Shown here: positions 1-5,335 of the stretch, piece by piece | Position numbering within the stretch: position 1 is the stretch's first letter | How the letters are laid out: every line of letters begins with the position of its first letter | From: Rudaea sp. | GTDB taxonomy: Bacteria > Pseudomonadota > Gammaproteobacteria > Xanthomonadales > Rhodanobacteraceae | Direction: 5' to 3' | DNA length: 7,146 bases | NCBI GenBank assembly: GCA_025934455.1 | Contig: JAICYA010000096.1 | Span: 1-7,146 of the forward strand | The notes under the pieces: generated by a model | What the model was told of the DNA's origin: nothing | Databases searched by the model: none | What the model saw: only the letters and a program-made list of their open reading frames with translations | Program-made: the position numbers and the translations under genes

Positions 1-222
1 CGGCAGGAGTACCGCGCGCCGGAGCGCAACGTGCAGGAAAATCGCGTGCAGCCGCGGCAGGAGTACCGCGCGCCGGAGCGCAACGTGCAGGAAAATCGCG
101 TACCGCAACGCAACGTGCAGGAAAATCGCGTGCAGCCGCGGCAGGAGTACCGCGCGCCGGAGCGTAACGTGCAGGAAAATCGCGTACCGCAACGCAACGT
201 GCAGGAAAATCGCGTGCCGCAG
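1..222 (+). repeat. In-frame nested tandem repeat (84/54-base units with a shared 30-base subunit)
   Basis: The blocks are 1-54, 55-138 and 139-222. The two 84-base blocks differ at only three positions (base 165 and two bases in the last codons), and 1-54 equals the larger block with one 30-base subunit missing. The core CGCAACGTGCAGGAAAATCG begins at 25, 79, 109, 163 (one change) and 193, giving alternating spacings of 54 and 30 bases. A decayed sixth copy (GNAQQNQQ) begins at 223. All unit lengths are multiples of three, so copy-number changes keep the reading frame. The array probably continues to the left of the window. Confidence 0.93.
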
Positions 223-333
223 GGCAATGCACAGCAAAACCAGCAGCGCCCGCCCCCAGCCGCGCAACGTAATGCGCCAGCGCCACAGGAACGCAAGAAG
301 GATGACAAGAACGACAAGGACGGCCATCACTAA
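1..333 (+). CDS. C-terminal part of an Arg/Gln/Asn-rich repeat protein (5' end outside window)
   Basis: The frame is open from the first base to a TAA at 331-333, so the true start is upstream; the GTG at 31 falls inside a repeat and is not a believable start. The visible 110 residues have three parts. First comes a tandem array built from RQEYRAPE followed by one or two copies of RNVQENRV plus PQ or QP. Then there is a Pro/Gln/Ala linker (about residues 79-95), and finally a highly charged KKDDKNDKDGHH tail. Hydrophobic residues are very scarce, there is no Cys and no membrane segment, so this part is probably disordered. I do not recognise a family. Similar low-complexity basic tails with His/Asp ends occur on secreted or envelope proteins such as FecR-like/DUF6600 proteins, but the domain that would decide this is not in view. 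A strong terminator follows 21 bases after the stop. Confidence 0.75.
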   Translation, partial: RQEYRAPERNVQENRVQPRQEYRAPERNVQENRVPQRNVQENRVQPRQEYRAPERNVQENRVPQRNVQENRVPQGNAQQNQQRPPPAAQRNAPAPQERKKDDKNDKDGHH

Positions 334-354
334 CTTGGCTTCGGTTCGATATCG

Positions 355-383
355 GCGCCCGGCATGTCCGGGCGCTGTTTTTT
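355..383 (+). terminator. Rho-independent terminator of the repeat-protein gene
   Basis: An 8-bp perfect GC stem (GCGCCCGG at 355-362 with CCGGGCGC at 368-375) closes a CATGT loop and is followed, after TG, by six T residues (378-383). The stem can extend by a G-U and a C-G pair (353/354 with 376/377). It lies 21 bases past the repeat-protein stop and about 50 bases before thiS, so it separates the two transcripts. Confidence 0.9.
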
Positions 384-430
384 CCGGCGTTGGAATTTCG
401 CCGCGGTGTCGGAACGACTAAACTAACGGC

Positions 431-634
431 ATGAACACGATCGTCTTGAATGGTCAGTCCCGCGTTTGCGCGGCAGGCCGCACGTTGCTCGACCTGCTCG
501 CCGAAGCCGGCTACGCGCAGCGTCGCGTCGCCGTGGAAGTCAACCGCGAAATCGTGCCGAAAAGCGAACACGCGCGGCGCGAAATCCGTGACGGCGACCA
601 CATTGAAATCGTACAGGCATTGGGTGGAGGTTGA
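431..634 (+). CDS. thiS: Sulfur carrier protein ThiS
   Basis: This 67-residue protein has the length and beta-grasp, ubiquitin-like pattern of ThiS. It opens with MNTIVLNGQ, has TLLDLLAEAGY in the helix region and VAVEVNREIVPKSE in the centre, continues with IRDGDHIEIVQA, and ends in Gly-Gly-Gly. In this family the C-terminal glycine is adenylated by ThiF, converted to a thiocarboxylate, and donates sulfur to ThiG for the thiazole ring of thiamine, in the cytoplasm. The start ATG at 431 gives the usual N-terminus. No clear Shine-Dalgarno sequence precedes it, but a TAAACT lies six bases upstream, so a leaderless message is possible. thiG begins three bases after the stop, making a two-gene unit. 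No TPP riboswitch is evident in the 97 bases upstream. Confidence 0.95.
   Translation: MNTIVLNGQSRVCAAGRTLLDLLAEAGYAQRRVAVEVNREIVPKSEHARREIRDGDHIEIVQALGGG
626..630 (+). promoter_or_regulatory. Ribosome binding site of thiG, inside the last codons of thiS
   Basis: GGAGG at 626-630 lies seven bases before the thiG ATG at 638. It consists of the penultimate Gly codon and most of the last Gly codon of thiS, so it fixes the thiG start and suggests coupled translation. Confidence 0.85.
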
Positions 635-637
635 ATC

Positions 638-1447
638 ATGAACGCACGCTTGCAGACCGCCACCGATTTGGCTGAGGATCCACTCATCATCGCCAGCCGC
701 ACCTACCGTTCGCGCCTGCTCACCGGCACCGGCAAGTTCAAGGATCTGGAAGAAACCCGCCGTGCCACCGAGGCCGCCGGCGCGCAGATCGTCACCGTCG
801 CGATCCGGCGCACGAACATAGGGCAAAACCGCAACGAGCCGAACCTGCTCGACGTGCTGCCGCCGCAAAAGTATACAATATTGCCGAACACCGCCGGCTG
901 CTACACCGCCGACGATGCCGTACGCACCTGCCGTCTCGCGCGTGAACTGCTCGATGGGCACGCGCTGGTCAAGCTCGAAGTCCTCGGCGATCAGAAGACG
1001 CTGTTCCCGGATGTCGTGCAGACCTTGAAGGCGGCCGAAACGCTGGTCGCGGAAAAGTTCGAGGTGATGGTCTACACCAGCGACGATCCGATCCTGGCCA
1101 GGCGCCTGGAGGAAATCGGCTGCGTCGCGGTGATGCCGCTGGCCGCGCCGATTGGCTCGGGTCTCGGTATCCAGAACCGCTGGAATATCCTGGAGATCGT
1201 CGAGAACGCCAAGATACCGATCATCGTCGATGCCGGCGTCGGCACCGCGTCCGATGCGGCCATCGCGATGGAACTGGGCTGCGATGGCGTGCTCATGAAC
1301 ACCGCCATCGCCGGCGCGAAAAATCCCGTGCTCATGGCCGCGGCCATGCGCAAGGCGGTCGAAGCCGGACGCGATGCCTTCCGCGCCGGACGCATCCCAC
1401 GCAAGCGTTACGCCTCCGCATCGAGTCCGATCGATGGACTCATTTAG
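638..1447 (+). CDS. thiG: Thiazole synthase ThiG
   Basis: ThiG condenses 1-deoxy-D-xylulose 5-phosphate, dehydroglycine and the sulfur of ThiS thiocarboxylate into the thiazole phosphate of thiamine; it is a cytoplasmic TIM-barrel enzyme. The 269 residues are full length for the family. The family hallmarks appear in order: [10 protein letters not shown] (25-34), [10 protein letters not shown] (51-60), [14 protein letters not shown] (82-95), VKLEVLGD (111-118), [10 protein letters not shown] (171-180), [12 protein letters not shown] (197-208), [14 protein letters not shown] (214-227) and the tail YASASSP (258-264). Lys112 in VKLEV is the expected Schiff-base lysine for the sugar phosphate. 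The start is fixed by GGAGG seven bases upstream and by its tight link to thiS. The dehydroglycine enzyme (ThiO or ThiH) and ThiF are not in this window. The gene uses three ATA isoleucine codons, which is a little unusual in such GC-rich DNA. Confidence 0.97.
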   Translation: MNARLQTATDLAEDPLIIASRTYRSRLLTGTGKFKDLEETRRATEAAGAQIVTVAIRRTNIGQNRNEPNLLDVLPPQKYTILPNTAGCYTADDAVRTCRLARELLDGHALVKLEVLGDQKTLFPDVVQTLKAAETLVAEKFEVMVYTSDDPILARRLEEIGCVAVMPLAAPIGSGLGIQNRWNILEIVENAKIPIIVDAGVGTASDAAIAMELGCDGVLMNTAIAGAKNPVLMAAAMRKAVEAGRDAFRAGRIPRKRYASASSPIDGLI

Positions 1448-1527
1448 TGCGGTCATCCCTGCCCGCGAGAATCGAAAAGTGGCCATCCTCGGTCGCACTT
1501 CTCGCCGAGTGCGCGCACAGCAATCGC

Positions 1528-2217
1528 ATGAATGACACCGGGGTCCACGACCGCCACATCCGCAGCTTCGTGCTGCGCCAGGGCCGCTTCACGCCGGCGC
1601 AGCAACGCGCGTTCGACGCGCACTGGTCGCGCTACGGGCTCGACGCCACCGCCGGCGCGCCGGATTGGAATGCCGTGTTCGGGCGGCGCGCGCCGCTCGT
1701 GCTCGAGATCGGCTTCGGCAATGGCGAACAGTTGCTGTGGTCCGCGCAGCACGAAGCGGACAAGGATTTTCTCGGCGTCGAGGTGCACCGCCCCGGCGTC
1801 GGCCGCCTGCTCAACGCGCTGTCGGCGTACAATGTGGACAATGTGCGCTTGTATAATTCCGATGTGGTCGGCGTGTTGGACACGGCGATCGCGGCGCAAG
1901 CGCTGAGCGAAGTCCGCATTTATTTTCCCGACCCCTGGCCGAAGAAACGCCAGAACAAGCGCCGCCTGATCCAGTCGGATTTCGCCGCCCGGCTCGCCTC
2001 TCGCGTCGCCCCAGGCGGACGCTTGCATCTGGCGACCGATTGGGCGGACTATGCGGCGCACATGCGCGAGGTTCTGGACAACGCGGAAGACTGGCGCAAT
2101 ATCGGCGGCGCGGATGGCTTCATCGCGCAGCCGCCGTGGCGCACGCACACGCATTTCGAGAAGCGCGGGCGCAAGCTCGGCCATGGCGTGTGGGACCTGC
2201 TCTATGAACGCTGTTGA
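1528..2217 (+). CDS. trmB: tRNA (guanine-N7-)-methyltransferase TrmB
   Basis: TrmB uses S-adenosylmethionine to methylate N7 of G46 in the variable loop of tRNAs. The 229 residues show the Rossmann SAM-binding loop [12 protein letters not shown] (59-70), the acidic motif [15 protein letters not shown] (81-95), NVRLYNSDV (105-113), the family signature FPDPWPKKR followed by NKRRL (133-147), [14 protein letters not shown] (162-175) and a C-terminal [13 protein letters not shown] (212-224). The [16 protein letters not shown] stretch (11-26) is the usual gammaproteobacterial N-terminus. I chose ATG 1528. An in-frame GTG at 1447, overlapping the thiG stop, would add 27 residues that do not look like TrmB. 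Neither start has a good ribosome binding site. The 80 bases between thiG and this start carry no terminator with a T-run, so co-transcription with thiSG is likely. Confidence 0.95.
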   Translation: MNDTGVHDRHIRSFVLRQGRFTPAQQRAFDAHWSRYGLDATAGAPDWNAVFGRRAPLVLEIGFGNGEQLLWSAQHEADKDFLGVEVHRPGVGRLLNALSAYNVDNVRLYNSDVVGVLDTAIAAQALSEVRIYFPDPWPKKRQNKRRLIQSDFAARLASRVAPGGRLHLATDWADYAAHMREVLDNAEDWRNIGGADGFIAQPPWRTHTHFEKRGRKLGHGVWDLLYERC

Positions 2218-2269
2218 CCATCACGCGTGACGCCGCCGAAGAACAACAAGCCCCGATGAACGGCCCCGC

Positions 2270-4114
2270 ATGAATACCGGACTCGTCCTCAGCCACGACA
2301 TGGTGCTCGTGCTCGCGCTGCTCGCGTTCACGGTGCTCATGCTCGTGCTGGAATGGATCCGCGGCGACCTCGTCGCCCTGCTCGTCGTGGTCGTCATCGG
2401 CATCACGCGCCTGATTCCGGTCGAGCAACTGTTCGAGGGCTTCGCCGGCAACGCCGTCATTTCGCTGATCGCGGTGATGATCATGGGCGCGGGCCTGGAC
2501 CGCACCGGCGTACTGAACAAGGCCGCCTCGTTCATCCTGCGCCTGGCCGGCGGCGTGGAAGCGCGCCTGGGCATGCTGATCAATGCAATGGCCGGCGCGT
2601 TGTCGTCGGTGATCCAGAGCCAGGCACTGGCGGCCCTGTTCCTGCCGGTGGCCAGCCGCGTCAGCGCGCGCACCGGCGTGCCGCTCGGTCGCCTGCTGCT
2701 GCCAATGGCATTCTGCATCCTGTGCGGCACGAACACGACGATGGTGAGCAATTCGCCACTGATCCTGCTCAACGACCTGATCGCCAGCGCAAACCGCAAC
2801 CTGCCGCCGGGCGCGCAGACCATCGAGCCGTTCTCGTTGTTCGCGATCGCGCCGATCGGCATCCCCCTGCTGCTGACCGGACTGGCGTATTTCGCGTTCT
2901 TCACGCGCAAGCTGCTGCCCGCCGAGGATGACGCCCAGAGCGTGACGCCGGGCCGCACCGAAACCTATTTCGCCGAAACCTATGGCATCGACGGCGAAGT
3001 CAGCGAGCTTACCGTCACAACGGAAAGCCCGCTGGTCGGCATGAGCATCGCCGAAGCCGAGGCGTTGCGTGGCGCACCGCTGATCCTCGCAATCAAGAAC
3101 GGCGACGAAACCCGCCTGGCGCCGCCGGCCGACACCATGATTTGGGTCGGCACCGTGCTCGGCGTGCTCGGCAAGCGCGAACAGGTCAACGAATTCGCCA
3201 ACCTCAACCTGCTGCGCGCGCAGCCGCGCCTGAGCGTGTTCCGCGACATGTTCAATCCGAACCGCGCCGGCATCGCCGAGGCCGTGGTGCCGCCGAACTC
3301 GCGCTTCGTCAAACAGGCGGTTGGCGACCTGCGCCTGCGCAAGCGCTTCGGCATCAGCGTACTGGCGGTCTACCGCGGCGAGGAAGTGTTCCGCGAGGAT
3401 CTGCGCAACACCGCGTTGCGCGCCGGCGATACGCTCGTGCTGCACGGTTTCTGGCGCGACCTGACGCTCGCATCGGAAGAACGCGACTTCGTCGTCGTCA
3501 CGGACTACCCGAAAGAGGACCACCGCCCGAGCAGGATCTGGCACGCCATCGTGTTTTTTTCACTGGCGATGGGCCTGGGTCTGTTCACCGAAGTCAAATT
3601 GTCTGTGGCGATGATGACCGGCGCGGTCGGCATGTTGCTGGCCGGCGTATTGAACATGGACGAGGCCTACCGTGCGGTCAACTGGAAGACGATCTTCACC
3701 CTCGCCTGCCTGATCCCGCTCGGCTGGGCGATGGACTCGACCGGCACCGCGGCATGGATCGCGCAAGAGGCATTGCGTTACCTCGGCGGTCTGCCGCAGT
3801 GGGCACTGCAGGCCTGCATCGCCGTTCTCGCCCTGCTGTTTTCGCAGATCATGTCCAATGTCGGCGCGGCCGTGATGATGGTGCCGATGGCGATCAACTT
3901 CGCCCTCGCCTCGGGCGGCAATCCGGCCGCCTATGCGCTGATCGTGGCGATTTCCACCTCCAACACCTTCCTGATTCCGGCGGCGAGTCCCGTGCTGCTG
4001 GTCGTCGCCGGCCCTGGCGGCTACACGGGCCGGGATTTCCTGCGCGTCGGCCTTCCGCTGACCGCGTTCATGCTGGTGGTGATGCTGGTTGCCGTGAATC
4101 TGCTGTTCCGCTGA
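2270..4114 (+). CDS. SLC13-type permease with two central TrkA-C (RCK_C) domains
   Basis: The 614-residue product is an inner-membrane transporter of the divalent anion:sodium symporter/ion-transporter type. An N-terminal membrane bundle (about 10-213) includes GLDRTGVLNKAA and a re-entrant-loop region GTNTTMVSNSPLILLND (153-169). Two soluble TrkA-C-like domains follow, at about 242-310 and 330-412; each shows the pattern of a strand, then hydrophobic-rich SPLVGMSIAEAEAL or SRFVKQAVGDLRL, and ends in a strand such as DTLVLHG. The second bundle (about 422-612) carries SQIMSNVGAAVMMVPMA and STSNTFLIPAASPVLL followed by GPGGY. The substrate cannot be read from sequence; sulfate, dicarboxylates or another anion are all possible, and TrkA-C domains usually sense a ligand. 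ATG 2270 gives a normal N-terminus directly before the first membrane helix, though there is no clear ribosome binding site. It lies 52 bases after trmB and is probably in the same transcript. A T7 run with a small hairpin sits at 3542-3560. Confidence 0.9.
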   Translation: MNTGLVLSHDMVLVLALLAFTVLMLVLEWIRGDLVALLVVVVIGITRLIPVEQLFEGFAGNAVISLIAVMIMGAGLDRTGVLNKAASFILRLAGGVEARLGMLINAMAGALSSVIQSQALAALFLPVASRVSARTGVPLGRLLLPMAFCILCGTNTTMVSNSPLILLNDLIASANRNLPPGAQTIEPFSLFAIAPIGIPLLLTGLAYFAFFTRKLLPAEDDAQSVTPGRTETYFAETYGIDGEVSELTVTTESPLVGMSIAEAEALRGAPLILAIKNGDETRLAPPADTMIWVGTVLGVLGKREQVNEFANLNLLRAQPRLSVFRDMFNPNRAGIAEAVVPPNSRFVKQAVGDLRLRKRFGISVLAVYRGEEVFREDLRNTALRAGDTLVLHGFWRDLTLASEERDFVVVTDYPKEDHRPSRIWHAIVFFSLAMGLGLFTEVKLSVAMMTGAVGMLLAGVLNMDEAYRAVNWKTIFTLACLIPLGWAMDSTGTAAWIAQEALRYLGGLPQWALQACIAVLALLFSQIMSNVGAAVMMVPMAINFALASGGNPAAYALIVAISTSNTFLIPAASPVLLVVAGPGGYTGRDFLRVGLPLTAFMLVVMLVAVNLLFR

Positions 4115-4147
4115 CGGCGGCATTACCCCCCTCCACGCCGGCCGCAG

Positions 4148-4153
4148 TAGAAT
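4148..4153 (+). promoter_or_regulatory. Possible -10 element upstream of the small exported protein gene
   Basis: TAGAAT matches the sigma-70 -10 consensus at five of six positions and lies 53 bases before the ATG at 4207. The best -35 candidate, TTACCC at 4123-4128, is weak and 19 bases away. The 92-base gap after the permease stop contains nothing else obvious and no terminator hairpin with a T-run. Confidence 0.3.
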
Positions 4154-4195
4154 CGTGCCGGGAATCCGTTCCGCAGGGATGCTCATCGCATCACC

Positions 4196-4200
4196 GGAGG
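4196..4200 (+). promoter_or_regulatory. Ribosome binding site for the small exported protein
   Basis: GGAGG lies six bases before the ATG at 4207. It decides the start of a gene whose frame happens to stay open for more than 1,000 bases upstream through the antecedent permease gene. Confidence 0.85.
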
Positions 4201-4206
4201 TTCGCC

Positions 4207-4569
4207 ATGATCCGTTTCGCATTGATTCTGGTTCTTTGCGCTCCCGCACTCGCCGCCGCCGCGCCTGCCGATGCCTGCAGCGTTTCCGGCACCGCCTACG
4301 ATTACGCCGGACGGCCGCTGCGCGACGCGGTCGTGCGCCTGACCGACACGCGGAGCCAGAGCGCCGCATTCCTCGTCACCGATGCGCAAGCCGGCTTTGC
4401 GTTCGCCGATCTCGCGCCGGACGCGCACTACCGCATCGATCTGCTCAGCGCGCCGACTGTCGTCACCGGCTCGCGCCTGCCGACACGGTCGATCCTCGGC
4501 ATGTCGTCCGCGTTCACCTGCATGGCCGGCAACACGGCGCGCACCGACGTGCGCGTGCAGGTCTATTGA
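4207..4569 (+). CDS. Small exported protein with a carboxypeptidase-regulatory-like (beta-sandwich) domain
   Basis: The 120-residue product begins with a clear signal peptide: MIRF, a hydrophobic stretch LILVLCAPALAAAA, and a likely signal peptidase I site near residues 19-23. Cys24 is preceded by Ala-Asp-Ala, which is not a convincing lipobox. The mature part starts CSVSGTAYDYAGRPLRDAVVRLTD and continues FLVTDAQAGFAFADLAPDAHYRIDLL. This is the G-x-V/A-x-D-x-x-G-x-P-L-x-x-A-x-V pattern with the later G-x-F-x-F-x-x-L-x-P-x-x-Y of carboxypeptidase D regulatory-like domains. These are small transthyretin-like sandwiches used for adhesion or packing in envelope proteins. Cys24 and Cys105 could form a disulfide in the periplasm. 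No enzyme or partner domain is attached, so the role is unknown. The strong GGAGG upstream fixes the start. The gene converges on the Rieske gene with six bases between stops. Confidence 0.82.
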   Translation: MIRFALILVLCAPALAAAAPADACSVSGTAYDYAGRPLRDAVVRLTDTRSQSAAFLVTDAQAGFAFADLAPDAHYRIDLLSAPTVVTGSRLPTRSILGMSSAFTCMAGNTARTDVRVQVY

Positions 4570-4575
4570 GGCGAT

Positions 4576-4908
4576 TCAAGGCAGGCAGACCTGCCCGTCG
4601 ATCACGTCGACTTTCACCGAGCGCAGCGCCGCGCCGCGGCAAGGACCGCCGCTGCAATGGCCGGATTCGATCCGGAACGTGGCGCCGTGCGCGGCGCAAA
4701 TCAGTTGCTCCGCGTCGATCAGGAACTTGCCGGGTGCGTAGTCCAGGCGCCGCCCTGCATGCGGGCATTCGTTGTGGTACGCCGCCACATCTTCGCCGAC
4801 ACGCACGAGAATCAGGTCGAAGCCGCCAGTGCTCGAGTCCACGTGCACCGCGATGGCTCCGCAGGGCGGAATCTCTTCGACCCGGCATAACGATTTTCTA
4901 ACGTCCAT
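4576..4908 (-). CDS. Stand-alone Rieske 2Fe-2S protein (ferredoxin type)
   Basis: The 110-residue product has both halves of the Rieske cluster site: Cys48-Pro-His50 in NECPHAGRRLD and Cys71-x-x-His74 in LICAAHGATFRI, 20 residues apart. The two Cys and two His bind a 2Fe-2S cluster. The size is that of a bare Rieske domain with no signal peptide or membrane helix, so it is probably a cytoplasmic electron carrier. No oxygenase, reductase or other partner lies next to it, so its redox partner is unknown. A second cysteine pair, Cys85 and Cys90 in HCSGGPC, sits just after the cluster site; it may form a disulfide or simply be a subfamily feature. ATG at 4908 is the only reasonable start; an AAGGG about 12 bases upstream is a weak ribosome binding site. 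The gene is divergent from the 4967 gene, sharing a 58-base spacer. Confidence 0.9.
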   Translation of the reverse strand: MDVRKSLCRVEEIPPCGAIAVHVDSSTGGFDLILVRVGEDVAAYHNECPHAGRRLDYAPGKFLIDAEQLICAAHGATFRIESGHCSGGPCRGAALRSVKVDVIDGQVCLP

Positions 4909-4966
4909 TGGCGTATCTAGCCCTTCCCGTCCATCAATTCATTCTGCCACAGGGAGCGACACGGAC

Positions 4967-5239
4967 ATGTTCCATTGGCGCTGGTTCAATCGCCCGCAAA
5001 ATCCGTTTCTGCGTCTGCTGCTGGCCGTGCTGGCCATCGTGTTCGTGGCCGGCATCGTCGTGCTGGGATTCTTCGCCTTGCTGGCGTTCGCCTTCGTCGG
5101 CGCCATCGTCGCCGTGGTGCGCGCGTTGACGCGTACACAGGCGGCACCGGCGGCCGCGCCTTCGCGCGTGCACGATCCCAGCGTCATCGAAGGCGAATAC
5201 GTGGTCGTGCGCAACGATCCGGCCGCGCTCAAGCACTGA
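4967..5239 (+). CDS. Small two-helix membrane protein with a C-terminal VIEGEY motif
   Basis: I do not recognise a named family. The 90-residue product starts with an aromatic, basic segment MFHWRWFNRPQNPF. An uncharged stretch of about 38 residues (16-52) follows, long enough for two membrane helices as a hairpin with a Gly-containing turn near 29-34. Then come RALTRT, an Ala/Pro linker (about 58-66) and a polar tail containing DPSVIEGEYVVVRND (70-84). The positive residues on both flanks suggest that both ends lie in the cytoplasm. ATG 4967 is chosen because AGGGAG at 4951-4956 stands ten bases upstream and the sequence before it does not look coding. From memory, small membrane proteins ending in V-I-x-G-E-[YF] are common in gammaproteobacteria, usually listed as hypothetical. 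It is divergent from the Rieske gene and 96 bases before the exporter gene. Confidence 0.78.
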   Translation: MFHWRWFNRPQNPFLRLLLAVLAIVFVAGIVVLGFFALLAFAFVGAIVAVVRALTRTQAAPAAAPSRVHDPSVIEGEYVVVRNDPAALKH

Positions 5240-5272
5240 TCCGATCGGCGGTTCCATCGCAGGCATGACAAT

Positions 5273-5296
5273 TGGCGCTGTCGCCCGACAGCGCTA
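5273..5296. repeat. 24-base dyad (inverted repeat) before the YedA-type exporter gene
   Basis: GCGCTGTCG (5275-5283) and CGACAGCGC (5286-5294) are exact inverted copies separated by two bases, and the symmetry extends outward by a G-T and a T-A match. As RNA it would fold into an 8-bp stem with a GCCC loop. No T-run follows, so it is a poor intrinsic terminator for the 4967 gene. It sits 40 bases before the exporter ATG and just upstream of a TACAGT (5302-5307) that could serve as a -10 element, a typical place for an operator. No promoter is proven. Confidence 0.6.
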
Positions 5297-5335
5297 GTCG
5301 CTACAGTGCGCATCCCGGTTTCCGACTGCGCCCGC

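Noticed and set aside
1..230. CRISPR-like array in the repeats at the left end
   Set aside because: The repeats are in frame with an open coding sequence, unit lengths are multiples of three, and the sequences between core copies are themselves repeated rather than unique.
334..430. TPP riboswitch before thiS
   Set aside because: The gap is only 97 bases, is largely occupied by the terminator, and lacks the conserved CUGAGA-type core.
1835..1857. Perfect TATAAT (1852-1857) with TGGACA (1835-1840) inside trmB
   Set aside because: The two elements are only 11 bases apart, too close for a sigma-70 promoter, and no other -35 element is at the right distance. The bases encode the Tyr-Asn of trmB.
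1453..2184. Minus-strand frame of 243 codons opposite trmB
   Set aside because: Shadow of trmB; no recognisable motifs.
2221..2230. Ten-base palindrome TCACGCGTGA after the trmB stop
   Set aside because: Palindromes of this length are expected several times by chance in a window of this size, and there is no promoter element beside it.
2120..3544. Minus-strand open frame of 474 codons opposite the permease gene
   Set aside because: Its translation is rich in Arg, Gln, His and Asp without domain pattern, and it mirrors the codon structure of the recognised plus-strand permease. Long antisense frames are common in GC-rich genes.
3142..4206. Plus-strand open frame running through the permease gene into the small exported protein
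   Set aside because: Up to 4206 it is Arg/Gly-rich shadow translation. Only the part from the ATG at 4207, with GGAGG and a signal peptide, looks real.
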